A DNA stretch of 64,000 nt from Micromonospora profundi (GCF_011927785.1 NZ_JAATJK010000001.1:5737001-5801000), one strand, 5' to 3'; numbered from the stretch's first letter, positions 16,914 through 25,219 are shown. Program-made: numbers and translations. Notes: generated by a model from the sequence alone, not told the origin.

Positions 16914-17530
16914 GCAGCCGTGAGGAGCACCTCGTCGAACTGGTCGACGACGCGGGGCAGGCCGTCGGTGCGGTCACGGTGGCGGCCGCCCACCAGCCGC
17001 CGGGGCAACTCCACAGGGCCTTCTCGGTGCTGCTTGTCGACCCGGACGGCCAGGTGCTGCTCCAGCGGCGGGCCGCGGTCAAGACCCGGTTCCCGCTGCG
17101 CTGGGCCAACTCCTGCTGCGGCCATCCCCAACCGGACGAGTCGCTCACCGAGGCCGCCAACCGGCGGCTACGCGAGGAGTTGGGCACCGGCCCTGTCGAG
17201 CTGACCGAGGTCGGCGTCTACGTCTACTACGCCGAGGACCCGGCCACCGGTCGGGTCGAATTCGAGTACGACCATGTGCTGCGCGGCGAGTTCCTGCCCG
17301 CTGCCCCACTGCAACCGGACCCGGACGAGGTGGCCGAGCTGCGCTGGGCCGACCCCGCAGCCCTCGAAGTCGAGCTGGACCGCGACCCCCGGTCGTACGC
17401 ACCGTGGCTGGGTGGGGTGGTGAACCGGCTGTTGCGCCCCTCTGGCGAGATGCCGGGCGCACCCGGCCCGGCCGTGACCCCGTCCGGATCGTCGGCGGAT
17501 GACGCGGCGGAGCGGTCGGGTGGCCGATGA
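16910..17530 (+). CDS. idi: Isopentenyl-diphosphate delta-isomerase, type I
   Basis: A 206-residue Nudix-fold isomerase that interconverts IPP and DMAPP to feed prenyl chain growth. The catalytic cysteine lies in NSCCGHP, followed by the Nudix-like ESLTEAANRRLREELG helix and the YYAEDPATGRVEFEYDHVL block. The start ATG at 16910 overlaps the crtI stop by four bases, showing translational coupling. The C-terminal 30 residues (after NRLLRPSGE) are low-complexity and overlap the start of the next gene. Confidence 0.93.
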   Translation: MSSREEHLVELVDDAGQAVGAVTVAAAHQPPGQLHRAFSVLLVDPDGQVLLQRRAAVKTRFPLRWANSCCGHPQPDESLTEAANRRLREELGTGPVELTEVGVYVYYAEDPATGRVEFEYDHVLRGEFLPAAPLQPDPDEVAELRWADPAALEVELDRDPRSYAPWLGGVVNRLLRPSGEMPGAPGPAVTPSGSSADDAAERSGGR

Positions 17531-18467
17531 GGCGCTGAGCGCTGGCGCCGTCGCGCGGCGGCTGGGGGTGGCAGTCACCACGCTGCGCACCTGGCACCAG
17601 CGCTACGGGCTCGGCCCAAGCGAGCATGTCCCGGGCCACCACCGCCGGTACACGCCCGCCGACCTGGCCCGCCTCGAAATCATGCGACGGCTCACCGCCG
17701 AAGGCGTGAGCCCCGCCGAGGCGGCCCGGTGGGCACGCCAGGCACCGAACCAGGTGGCCGCCGACGTCGCGCGTAACGGAGGTCGGCTCCGCCCGCCCCA
17801 CCGGGACGGCGGCGGATCCATCCCGGTGGGTCGCGCCGGCCCGGCCGCCCGAGGGCTGGCGCGCGCCGCCATGCGACTGGACGCCGCCGCCATCAACGAG
17901 ACGATCGCGCACACCCTGGCCGCCAGCGGTGTCGTCGCCACCTGGGAGAACCTGCTGCGTCCCGTACTCGTCGGCGTCGGCGAGCGGCACGCGGCCACCG
18001 GTGCCCTGGTCGAGGTCGAACATCTGATTTCCCGCTGCGTGTCGGAGGCGTTCGCGGCGACCAGCCGGGCCTATGCACCCACCGGGCCGGCACGCATCCT
18101 GCTGTCGTGCGCCGACGAGGAGCAACACAGCCTGCCCCTGGAGGCGCTGGCCGCCGCGCTCGCCGAGGTCGGGATCAGCTACCGGATGCTGGGTGCGCGG
18201 GTGCCGCTGGCCGCCCTCGTCGAGGCGGTCACGCGAACCGGCCCGGCCGCCGTGGTGCTCTGGTCGCATACCCGAGCCACCGCCGACCCGGCCCAGCTCG
18301 TCGCCCTGCTCGCCGCGCCCCGCCGCCCGCTGCTGATCCTCGCGGCCGGCCCGGGCTGGCAGGCCGACACACTGCCCGCCGGGGTGGTGCGACCGTTCGA
18401 CCTGGCCGAGGCGCTCTCCCTCGCCGTCGCGGTACGCGACTCGCTGGACCAGTCGACGGGGCCCTGA
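17520..18467 (+). CDS. MerR-family regulator with B12-binding-like domain (CarH/LitR type)
   Basis: A 315-residue regulator. A MerR DNA-binding domain (AGAVARRLGVAVTTLRTWHQRYG, about residues 8-30) is followed by a four-helix and Rossmann-like pair resembling cobalamin-binding photoreceptors. The Glu-His pair of the helical part is present in ALVEVEHLISR and a His sits in ADEEQHSLPL where the cobalt ligand lies. By my alignment from memory, the W-x9-EH motif of CarH has His instead of Trp here and Ala after it. It overlaps idi and closes the carotenoid operon, so it probably controls carotenoid genes in response to light or B12. GTG 17520 has a GGAG site; ATG 17499 is the alternative. Confidence 0.75.
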   Translation: MADEALSAGAVARRLGVAVTTLRTWHQRYGLGPSEHVPGHHRRYTPADLARLEIMRRLTAEGVSPAEAARWARQAPNQVAADVARNGGRLRPPHRDGGGSIPVGRAGPAARGLARAAMRLDAAAINETIAHTLAASGVVATWENLLRPVLVGVGERHAATGALVEVEHLISRCVSEAFAATSRAYAPTGPARILLSCADEEQHSLPLEALAAALAEVGISYRMLGARVPLAALVEAVTRTGPAAVVLWSHTRATADPAQLVALLAAPRRPLLILAAGPGWQADTLPAGVVRPFDLAEALSLAVAVRDSLDQSTGP

Positions 18468-18540
18468 CCGGCCCTGTCGGCCCGGGGTGGCTTCCACTAC
18501 CGTCGGTGGTCCGCCTGCCCCGACCCCCGGGAGCGAACAC

Positions 18541-19314
18541 ATGCAAGCCCGCGCCGCCCTGGCGTCCGTCCTCGCCGTGGTGCTGGCCCTGTCCGGTTGC
18601 GCTCAGCCGCGCGGCAGCATTCACGCCGCCGGCGGGCCACAGCCGATCGAGTCGACCACGCCACCCACCCCGACGCCGCGCCCCACACGTACCAAGCCGC
18701 CGCTGCGACCGCTGCCGTCCACCCTTCCGTCCGGGCTGCGGCGCACCACAGGCGTGAAGCCGGTGGCGTTGACCTTCGACGACGGGCCGAACCCCACCTG
18801 GACTCCCAAGGTGCTCGACCAACTACGGGCTGCCCGGGTGAGCGCCACCTTCTGTGTCGTCGGCCACGAGGCCCAGCGCCACCCCGAACTGATTCGACGG
18901 ATCGTCCGGGAGGGCCATCAGCTCTGCAACCACAGTTGGCGGCACGACCTCGATCTGGCCCGTCGTCCGGTCGCCGAGATCCGGGCCGACCTGGCCCGTA
19001 CCAACAAAGCCATCCGGGCGGCTGCCCCGAACGCACCAGTGCCCTTCTACCGCCAGCCAGGCGGCCGCTGGACAGCGGAGGTGCTGACGGTGGCGAAGCA
19101 GCTCGGCATGCGCCCCCTGCACTGGACCGTCGACCCGCAGGATTGGGCCAAGCCGACGGCCACGACGATCGCCAAGCGAATCCACTCCGCCGCCCGCCCC
19201 GGAGCCATCGTGCTGCTGCACGACGGCGGCGGCGACCGGGCTGCGACGCTCGCCGCCTGCCCGCACCTGATCGCCGACCTGAAGCGCCGCTACGGCATCG
19301 CCCGACTCCGCTAG
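18541..19314 (+). CDS. Polysaccharide deacetylase lipoprotein (NodB domain)
   Basis: A 257-residue extracytoplasmic carbohydrate esterase family 4 enzyme that probably removes N- or O-acetyl groups from peptidoglycan or chitin-like polymers. The ATG at 18541 gives a lipoprotein signal with lipobox LSGC; a Pro/Thr-rich linker runs to about residue 70. The NodB motifs follow in order: TFDDGPN, HSWRHD (metal histidines), RQPGGRW, VDPQDW and LLHDGG. All catalytic and zinc residues of the family are present. GGGAG precedes the start. It stands alone between the carotenoid operon and the tRNA cluster. Confidence 0.88.
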   Translation: MQARAALASVLAVVLALSGCAQPRGSIHAAGGPQPIESTTPPTPTPRPTRTKPPLRPLPSTLPSGLRRTTGVKPVALTFDDGPNPTWTPKVLDQLRAARVSATFCVVGHEAQRHPELIRRIVREGHQLCNHSWRHDLDLARRPVAEIRADLARTNKAIRAAAPNAPVPFYRQPGGRWTAEVLTVAKQLGMRPLHWTVDPQDWAKPTATTIAKRIHSAARPGAIVLLHDGGGDRAATLAACPHLIADLKRRYGIARLR

Positions 19315-19366
19315 GACGCTCTGACCTGCGGTTATGCGCCTCGCTGAAGCTCCTGCGATACCGGTT

Positions 19367-19395
19367 TTGTCGACCGACCAGGCATCACGTATGCT
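19367..19395 (+). promoter_or_regulatory. Promoter of the tRNA-Glu/tRNA-Asp cluster
   Basis: TTGTCG (19367-19372) and TATGCT (19390-19395) are separated by exactly 17 bases, a sigma-70-type promoter about 70 bp upstream of tRNA-Glu. Confidence 0.6.
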
Positions 19396-19467
19396 TTCCA
19401 AGCCTCCGGCGGGGCCGGATGGGAGCAAGTCCGCTTGAAGTTGCGAGTGTGCAATGATGGCGGGGCC

Positions 19468-19540
19468 GCCCTCATCGTCTAGCGGCCCAGGACGCCGCCC
19501 TTTCAAGGCGGTAGCACGGGTTCGAATCCCGTTGGGGGCA
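19468..19540 (+). tRNA. tRNA-Glu (anticodon TTC)
   Basis: Cloverleaf of 73 bases: acceptor GCCCTCA pairs with TGGGGGC with one T-G wobble, the anticodon loop is CTTTCAA between CGCC/GGCG stem bases, and the T arm is ACGGG-TTCGAAT-CCCGT. CCA is not encoded. Confidence 0.95.
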
Positions 19541-19571
19541 CGACCGGCGCAAGCCGGAGCAACACAAGCTA

Positions 19572-19645
19572 GGTCCTGTGGAGCAGTTGGAGTGCTCGCC
19601 GCCCTGTCAAGGCGGAGGTCGCGGGTTCAAGTCCCGTCAGGACCG
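19572..19645 (+). tRNA. tRNA-Asp (anticodon GTC)
   Basis: Cloverleaf of 74 bases: acceptor GGTCCTG/CAGGACC, D stem GAGC/GCTC, anticodon loop CTGTCAA with GTC, T arm GCGGG-TTCAAGT-CCCGT. It follows tRNA-Glu by 31 bases and is probably co-transcribed. Confidence 0.95.
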
Positions 19646-19653
19646 CAGCGCTG

Positions 19654-19674
19654 ACGCCGCGCCCCGCGCGGCGT
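19654..19674 (+). terminator. Hairpin after tRNA-Asp
   Basis: ACGCCGCGC and GCGCGGCGT form a perfect 9-bp stem with a 3-base loop, followed by TCTGCG, nine bases after tRNA-Asp. Confidence 0.6.
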
Positions 19675-19744
19675 TCTGCGTATCGGAGCGTGTGACCCTG
19701 CCGCTGATTCGTCAGGTCGGCGGGTAGCATGAGCCGAGCAACAC

Positions 19745-19818
19745 GGCCAGGTAGCTCAGTTGGTACGAGCGTCCGACTGAAAATCGGAAGGTCGGCGGTT
19801 CGACCCCGCCCCTGGCCA
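19745..19818 (+). tRNA. tRNA-Phe (anticodon GAA)
   Basis: Cloverleaf of 74 bases: acceptor GGCCAGG/CCTGGCC, anticodon loop CTGAAAA with GAA, T arm GGCGG-TTCGACC-CCGCC. A hairpin follows at 19842. Confidence 0.95.
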
Positions 19819-19841
19819 CATAGCCTTTCGCCGGGCTACAG

Positions 19842-19874
19842 GAGCGCCGATCAGCGGAAACGCGGTCGGCGCTC
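19842..19874 (+). terminator. Hairpin after tRNA-Phe
   Basis: GAGCGCCGA (19842-19850) pairs with TCGGCGCTC (19866-19874), followed by TGCTTTGC. Confidence 0.55.
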
Positions 19875-19938
19875 TGCTTTGCTCCCCGAGAACCCGCATG
19901 CCGGCACGGTGGACATCGACCGTTGTAGGGTGCCTGCC

Positions 19939-20370
19939 GTGGGATACCTGGTGTGGCCTTCAGGCCGCCTGCACCTTCCGGAGTCGGACGACGTCGCTGC
20001 GGCCGCCGCTGTCAAAGCCGCCTGGGCCGAACGAGGTGGTTGGTACACGCCAGATTTGTATCCGCCGAATGACACCGTTGTCGGCATGGCGGAGGCAGCC
20101 AGAGCCTCGATCATCCGCGACGGGGACTGGATCGAGTTCAGCCGCGACGACGACGGCGACCCCAAGTGGTCGCATTACGCTACTACCTTCTACGTCGCTA
20201 TCGCACCGTTCGTTCGCTCGGGAACCGTCCAGTTCGAGGGCGAAGACGGTTCCCGCTGGTCTTACACCTACAGTGATGGACAGATGACCCAACAGGGCTG
20301 GAACGGTTGGGATGGATCCGTCCAGCCGTTTGGCGAGTACGTGAATTCCCCTTTCCAGGACCACCAGTAG
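19939..20370 (+). CDS. Hypothetical protein
   Basis: A 143-residue protein that I do not recognise. From the GTG at 19939 it reads MGYLVWPSGRLHLPESDD, then an Ala-rich segment, an acidic FSRDDDGDPKWSHY patch and an aromatic-rich C-terminal half (EDGSRWSYTYSDGQMTQQGWNGWDG). No signal peptide or membrane helix. The frame stays open upstream through the tRNA-Phe gene, so the true start must be after about 19875; GTG 19909 is the alternative. Convergent with the gene at 20404. Codon use is normal for the neighbourhood, supporting a real gene. Confidence 0.55.
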   Translation: MGYLVWPSGRLHLPESDDVAAAAAVKAAWAERGGWYTPDLYPPNDTVVGMAEAARASIIRDGDWIEFSRDDDGDPKWSHYATTFYVAIAPFVRSGTVQFEGEDGSRWSYTYSDGQMTQQGWNGWDGSVQPFGEYVNSPFQDHQ

Positions 20371-20403
20371 TTGCGGCTCGCCACTGGGCTGCCGATCTCG
20401 TCG

Positions 20404-21189
20404 CTAATCCCGGCGGTCCGGCGGACGATGCTGTGCCAGGCCGCCCTGGATCGCCTCCCACACGCTGCGCCCGGCCTGCAGCAGTGTCTCGCCCGCCTGC
20501 TCGGCGAACTGCGTAGCGCTCTGAGCGGCGGCCTGAGCCCCGCCCGGCCCGCCACCTTGACCGTTGCCGCCCTGACCGTTGCTGCCCTGATCCTCGGGCG
20601 CCCGGTCGGCAGGGCCTCGGCCCGTCGGCGGGCGCTCGCCCGGACGCGATCCCGCTGGCTCGGTAGCCTCCGCTCGGCCCTGGTCGGGCGTACCGGGCCG
20701 ATCGGAACCCGGCCGGGCCGGGCGCGCAATGGTTCCGGGCGTTGCTGATCGCCGGCGCAGTTCGTCACGTACCCCGGAGTGCTGTGCCGAGGCGCTGCCC
20801 TCGGCGACCCTGACGGTCATTTGTTCGGCACCGCGACTGAAGTCGTCGATCGCGACGACGGCCGACCGTCCGATGGCTTCGATCACCTGCGGGTTGTTGT
20901 CGATCGTGTCGAGCGCCTTGCTCAGCAGCGCCACCAGCTGCTCCAACCGCACGCGCAACTGCGCCTCGGCCTGCACGCCGTCGACGTCAAGCTCGACGCC
21001 GCGCAGGTGCACCCGTACGCCGGCGTCGATGTGGAGCAGGTTGGCCAGCCGGGCCCGCAGCGAGAGGTCGGCGTCCAACCCGTCGACTGCCAGTCGCAGC
21101 GTGTCGACCGATACCTTCGGAATGTCGAGCAGGACGTCGGGTTCGTCGACGTTCCGGTCCGGCTTCCGCTGCTGCGCGCTCTCGCTCAT
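20404..21189 (-). CDS. Conserved hypothetical protein with basic low-complexity tail
   Basis: A 261-residue protein with two parts. The N-terminal 140 residues look folded (DVLLDIPKVSVDTLRLAVDG, then repeated short strands alternating with Leu-rich segments such as LEQLVALLSKALDTIDNN). The C-terminal 120 residues are Pro/Gly/Arg-rich with a QGSNGQGGNGQGGG stretch and end in an amphipathic AEQAGETLLQAGRSVWEAIQ helix. The ATG at 21189 follows GGGAG closely. There is no signal peptide. I do not know a function; similar proteins seem widespread in Micromonosporaceae. Confidence 0.6.
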   Translation of the reverse strand: MSESAQQRKPDRNVDEPDVLLDIPKVSVDTLRLAVDGLDADLSLRARLANLLHIDAGVRVHLRGVELDVDGVQAEAQLRVRLEQLVALLSKALDTIDNNPQVIEAIGRSAVVAIDDFSRGAEQMTVRVAEGSASAQHSGVRDELRRRSATPGTIARPARPGSDRPGTPDQGRAEATEPAGSRPGERPPTGRGPADRAPEDQGSNGQGGNGQGGGPGGAQAAAQSATQFAEQAGETLLQAGRSVWEAIQGGLAQHRPPDRRD

Positions 21190-21352
21190 ACTCCCGCTCC
21201 ACCCCGTACGCCGCCCGGTCGTCCGGGCGTCCGGCGCGGTTACCCGCTTTCCGGCGGGGCATCCCATCAGTGACCGTTCGGCAACGCACTGTCTGGAACA
21301 GGGCACTGCGCGAAGCTGCACACCCGGGCATCAGCCGGTATGGTCCGGGCCT

Positions 21353-21880
21353 ATGGGACAGGAGATAACTGATCCGGCCGGCATCCGTCAGGACATGGAC
21401 CGTTTCTCCTTGCGGTGCAGCCTCCTCGCCCCAGGGCCGCCCGAGCACGCGTTCGCCGTCTTCACCGACGAGCTGAGCGACTGGTGGGTCACCGAATACA
21501 CCTGGTCCGGCCCGGAGGCGCTCGCCGAGCTGGGCATGGAGCCGCAGGCCGGCGGCATGCTGTACGAGATCGGGCCGCACGGCTTCCGCGCCGACTGGGG
21601 ACGGGTGCTCACCTGGGATCCGCCGCGTCGGCTGGTCTTCAGCTGGCAGATCGGCCCGGACCGGGTGCCGGTGCCGGATCCGGCGCGGGCCAGTGAGGTC
21701 GAGGTGCTGTTCCTGGCGGACGGGCCTGAGCGCACCCGGGTCGAGCTGGAGCACCGGCACTTCGACAGGCACGGCGAGGCTGCCGAGGGATACCGCAAGG
21801 CGCTCACCGCGGGCTGGCACGAGTTGCTCTCCCGCTACCTCGCCACGGTGGCCCGCCGCCACCCCGCCAGCCCCGCCTGA
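21353..21880 (+). CDS. SRPBCC / AHSA1-family protein
   Basis: A 175-residue START-like (SRPBCC) fold protein. The pattern PEHAFAVFTDELSDWW, then WGRVLTWDPPRRLVFSWQIG and the C-terminal GWHELLSRYLATVARRH is typical of AHSA1-like ligand-binding proteins with a hydrophobic pocket. The true start is the ATG at 21353; an earlier in-frame start lies in antisense sequence of the neighbour. Ligand and role unknown. These proteins sometimes accompany ArsR regulators, but none is adjacent. Confidence 0.8.
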   Translation: MGQEITDPAGIRQDMDRFSLRCSLLAPGPPEHAFAVFTDELSDWWVTEYTWSGPEALAELGMEPQAGGMLYEIGPHGFRADWGRVLTWDPPRRLVFSWQIGPDRVPVPDPARASEVEVLFLADGPERTRVELEHRHFDRHGEAAEGYRKALTAGWHELLSRYLATVARRHPASPA

Positions 21881-21885
21881 CACAG

Positions 21886-21909
21886 CCGCCGCGCCTGGCA
21901 GCGCGGCGG
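21886..21909 (+). terminator. Hairpin after the SRPBCC gene
   Basis: CCGCCGCGC and GCGCGGCGG form a 9-bp stem with loop CTGGCA. A second short hairpin (CCCCTG/CAGGGG) follows within 45 bases. Both lie between convergent genes. Confidence 0.55.
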
Positions 21910-21944
21910 GTTCAACGGCCGCCGCCCCTGGCAGCGCAGGGGAG

Positions 21945-22655
21945 TCAATGGCCGCCGAGTTGTCGAGCGGCGGATGAGCGGGTGTTGAGGTCGCGGCCGC
22001 CCAGGTTCGCGCGTTGCCCGGCTTCCGCCCCGGAGCCGAAGCCGGTACCGGCCAGCCGGCGCGGCGGCGCGGTACGCAGTCGCGGGTACTCCTCGGCGAG
22101 CCGGCGCTGCACCCGGTCGGAGCGGTCGGCGAGCACCAGCGCCATGGAAGGTTTGCCCGGCTCGCTGGCTGCCGCTCTCTCGGCCGCCCAGAGTCGACCC
22201 CCGATCACTTCTGCGAAGCCGGCGAGCCAGGACCGGCGGAAGGCGGCCAGGTGCTCGCCCTCGGGGACCGGCGTGGCCGCCAGCCCGTGCGCGGCTTGGA
22301 CGAGCAGCGAGGTGAAGAGCAGGTCGACCCGCTCCAGGTCACTGGCGAAGCCGAAAAGGTGCAGCGTGAACCCGTTGCCGCGCGGGCGACGGACACAGCG
22401 GCAGCGCAGTGGTTCGGCGACGGCGGCGAGGAGGCCGACCTTGTCGCGGGCGTACGGGGCGACGATGTCCAGCACCCTGTCGCCCACCGGGTCGGTGGTG
22501 GGGTCGCGGGCGGCGAGCAGCGCCCGGTCGACCCCGTAGCGGGCGATCAACTCGGTCGCCTTGGCGGTGAACGCGGCCGACTCCGCAGGCGTGCAGGCCG
22601 GGTCCTCGGCCTGGGCCAACAGTTTGCGCACCTTGCTGAGCATGGCCTCGGACAT
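21945..22655 (-). CDS. DUF2786 domain protein
   Basis: A 236-residue protein. The first 40 residues carry the DUF2786 signature (MLSKVRKLLAQAEDPACTPAESAAFTAKATELIARYGVD is the block; only its key pattern KxRxLLAxAED...EAxxFxxKAxEL is family-defining). The ATG at 22655 gives MSEAMLSKVRK; a longer start at 22688 is unlikely. The rest contains a DLERVDLLFTSLLVQA segment and a basic C-terminus. DUF2786 proteins often occur near phage or restriction genes, but nothing here suggests that. Function unknown. Confidence 0.8.
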   Translation of the reverse strand: MSEAMLSKVRKLLAQAEDPACTPAESAAFTAKATELIARYGVDRALLAARDPTTDPVGDRVLDIVAPYARDKVGLLAAVAEPLRCRCVRRPRGNGFTLHLFGFASDLERVDLLFTSLLVQAAHGLAATPVPEGEHLAAFRRSWLAGFAEVIGGRLWAAERAAASEPGKPSMALVLADRSDRVQRRLAEEYPRLRTAPPRRLAGTGFGSGAEAGQRANLGGRDLNTRSSAARQLGGH

Positions 22656-22780
22656 GCCCCCAGAGCTATCACACCCGACCGACAGCAAGGGACCACAGGC
22701 AGATCAATCGATGAGTATCATCGTCACGATCGGCTCCCCGTCCGCCACGGACGGTCAGTGAATCGTTTCCGGAGGCCCGC

Positions 22781-23257
22781 ATGTCATCCCCGATTGCTCG
22801 CCTGCTCGCCGTCGCCACGGCCGCCGCGTTGCTCGCCGTCGGCGCACCCACCCAGGCCGCCCAGGCCACTCCCACCACCCAGGCCACCGAGGTCAACCAG
22901 GTCAAACCGGCCGGTCCGGAGGTCTCGGGGCCGAACCTCTTCGCCACGCTCGCCACCTGCTACGGCGGGGCGGTCCGGTCGTTCTTCCAGACCGGCGGTT
23001 ACGGCGGCCAGGCCGGCACCTACCGCACCACGAGCCGGTGCCGCGACATCAACGTGCGCAACGCCAGCGCGTACGGCACGGACGCCTGCGTGATCTTCGT
23101 CGACAAGACGGGGAGCTGTAACTACTGGACCTACCTGCCGGCCAACTCCGGCTGGATCACTGTGGCGACGAACGTCCGCGACGGCGTCAACTTCCGGGTC
23201 CGCTTCGAAAACCTCCGCTACGAGTACGAGCCACTGGTCGCGTACCACGCGTTCTGA
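22781..23257 (+). CDS. Small secreted hypothetical protein
   Basis: A 158-residue exported protein. A Sec signal peptide (SPIARLLAVATAAALLAVGAP, cleavage after TQA or QATP) is followed by a Thr/Gln-rich linker and a compact domain with four cysteines (ATCYGG, TSRCRD, DACVIF, GSCNYW), suggesting two disulfides. GGAGG lies eight bases before the ATG. The domain has alternating polar strands and many aromatics, resembling small secreted beta proteins of Streptomyces whose role is unknown. Monocistronic. Confidence 0.75.
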   Translation: MSSPIARLLAVATAAALLAVGAPTQAAQATPTTQATEVNQVKPAGPEVSGPNLFATLATCYGGAVRSFFQTGGYGGQAGTYRTTSRCRDINVRNASAYGTDACVIFVDKTGSCNYWTYLPANSGWITVATNVRDGVNFRVRFENLRYEYEPLVAYHAF

Positions 23258-23308
23258 GCGGTTCGGATGCGCGCGGCGCCCGGGTCCCGACGGGCGCCGC
23301 GCGAAGCG

Positions 23309-23698
23309 TCAGCCGGCGCGGCTGCGCAGGGTGGCGATGGTCGAGCCGGCGAGCGTGAGCAGACAGTCGGAGAGCAGCCCATCGGCTGCGGCCGCGCCGA
23401 ATAGTGCCTCCCCGGTCGGTACGTCCTGGTTGGCGTACGCGCTCACGAAGCGCGCCACCCAGCGGGCGTCGTAGGCCGCCTGTTCGATTCCGGGGAAGTC
23501 CAGCGCGCATCCGGTGGTCGATGGGGCGTCACCGACCATCGTCGCGGCCAGGCACCAGGCGACCCCGTACGCGCCGGGCAGGCCGGCACGGTCGACAACC
23601 GCGTCGAATGCCCCCACCACCGCGTCTCCATCGCCAGAGAGTGCCGAGCTGAGCACGGCGGCCGCGTCGTCGAACGTCTGCTGTGGTAGGTCGGTCAC
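23309..23698 (-). CDS. Hypothetical protein
   Basis: A 129-residue protein that I do not recognise. Beginning at GTG 23698 (MTDLPQQTFDDAAAVLSSAL) it is mostly alpha-helical by pattern, Ala-rich and acidic, with GLPGAYGVAWCLAATMVGD in the centre. There is no ribosome site at this GTG, but a TACTGT sequence seven to twelve bases upstream could be a -10 for a leaderless message; a TTG at 23725 is the alternative start. Convergent with the secreted-protein gene. Codon bias supports expression. Confidence 0.55.
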   Translation of the reverse strand: MTDLPQQTFDDAAAVLSSALSGDGDAVVGAFDAVVDRAGLPGAYGVAWCLAATMVGDAPSTTGCALDFPGIEQAAYDARWVARFVSAYANQDVPTGEALFGAAAADGLLSDCLLTLAGSTIATLRSRAG

Positions 23699-23853
23699 GC
23701 AGCGCACAGTAGGACCGGAGGTCAAGGCCAGGCATGTTCGTCACTCTGCGTATTCAACCTGGGTGGCCTGCGCATTACGGCACCTCCACGGTCCCGCTGC
23801 CAGGCCCGGCACGCTAATGTGCGCAGCGGACCTTCGCCGGAGGAAGGACGACC

Positions 23854-25200
23854 ATGCTCGTATCACGCCGTTCGCGGGTGGCCACACTGGCCGCCTGCGC
23901 GACGCTCCTGCTCGCCACAAGCGCTTGCGGGGAAGACAAGGCCGAGGAGGGCAGCGCCCAACAGGTGCGCCTCTATGGCACGGATGGCAACATGCTCAAC
24001 TCCTACCCAGCGGAGTTGAAGGAACGCGCGGATCTCGTCGATGGGATGAAGGGGACCACGCCGCTCACACCCCTGCCCGACGACTTCAAGAGCCGGCTAC
24101 GGTCCGTCAATCCGGCGCTGACGGACTTCCTCTACTCGGCGGAGACGTACGACGCTGTGGTGATCGCGGCGCTCGCCGCCCAGCTCGCCGGGAGCACCGA
24201 CCCGGCGGCCATCGCGAAGCAGATAGTCGGCGTGACGAACAACGGTCAGCGCTGCGAGGACCCGGCCAGTTGCCTGACGCTGGCCCGCGCCGGGCAGGAC
24301 ATCGAGTACCGCAGTGTGTCGCTGACCCGTGCGGGCTTCACCGACAAGGGCGAGCCGGCCACCGCGAGCTACGCCACGCTGACGTTCGACGGCCAGCAGA
24401 TCAACGACGGTAAGACCGAGTTCGTCGGTGCGGGCGCCGAGTCGGCGGCGAGCACCAAGGCTCCGCCGAAGGCGCGCAAGGCCCGCCCGGGTGGCGCCGC
24501 CGACGACCAGAAGCCTCTGATCATCGGTGGCCTGCTGCCGAAGACCGGTGACCTGGCGCTGGCGTACCCGCCGATGGCCGCTGGCGCCGCTCTGGCGATC
24601 AAGGAGATCAACGCTGCCGGTGGTGCGCTGGGCAAGCCGGTGACGTGGATGGACGGCGACGACGGCACCAGCCCGGCGGTGGCCAAGGCGACAGTGGCCA
24701 GGCACACGGCGGAAGGCGTGAGCGTCATCATCGGCGCCGGCGCCTCGGGCATCTCCCGCGAGGTACTGCCGGACGTGGTGAAGGCCGGCAAGATCCTCTT
24801 CTCGCCGTCCAACACCGACGCCAGCCTGACCGATGTCGAGGACAACGGCCTCTACTTCCGCACCGCCCCGCCGGACAGCCTCCAGGGCCGGGCGCTGGCA
24901 GACGTCATCCTCCGCGACGGATCGCAGAAGATCGTCATCGTGGCTCGCAAGGACTCCTACGGCGAGGGCCTTCAGGCCACCGTCCGTGGCGAGCTGGAGA
25001 AGGCCGGAATCGCCGGTGACCGGCTCAAACTGCTCACCTACGAGCCGCCGCCGGACCCGGATTCGCCTCCGGTGGACTTCACGAGCGGCGCGAAGGAGAT
25101 CAAGGAATTCGGCGCAGACGCCGTACTGATCATCGGGTTCGGCGAGTCCGCCCAGGTGATCCGTGCGCTCGCCGACTCCGGGGTGCAGATCCGGCACTGA
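23854..25200 (+). CDS. Substrate-binding lipoprotein with circularly permuted LivJ-type fold
   Basis: A 448-residue lipoprotein (signal with Cys25 in LLLATSAC). The segments of a branched-chain amino-acid-type binding protein are present but in swapped order. Residues 38-185 (VRLYGTDGNMLNSYPAEL through NPALTDFLYSAETYDAVV to YATLTFDG) match what is normally the C-terminal third. A Lys/Ala/Pro-rich linker (about 186-220) leads to PLIIGGLLPKTGDLAL (221 on), normally the mature N-terminus, and the protein ends at VIRALADSGVQIRH, exactly where the first segment would normally continue. GGAGGAAGG precedes the ATG. No permease or ATPase is adjacent, so ligand and transporter are unknown. Confidence 0.8.
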   Translation: MLVSRRSRVATLAACATLLLATSACGEDKAEEGSAQQVRLYGTDGNMLNSYPAELKERADLVDGMKGTTPLTPLPDDFKSRLRSVNPALTDFLYSAETYDAVVIAALAAQLAGSTDPAAIAKQIVGVTNNGQRCEDPASCLTLARAGQDIEYRSVSLTRAGFTDKGEPATASYATLTFDGQQINDGKTEFVGAGAESAASTKAPPKARKARPGGAADDQKPLIIGGLLPKTGDLALAYPPMAAGAALAIKEINAAGGALGKPVTWMDGDDGTSPAVAKATVARHTAEGVSVIIGAGASGISREVLPDVVKAGKILFSPSNTDASLTDVEDNGLYFRTAPPDSLQGRALADVILRDGSQKIVIVARKDSYGEGLQATVRGELEKAGIAGDRLKLLTYEPPPDPDSPPVDFTSGAKEIKEFGADAVLIIGFGESAQVIRALADSGVQIRH

Positions 25201-25219
25201 GCATCGACAGCGGCCCGCG

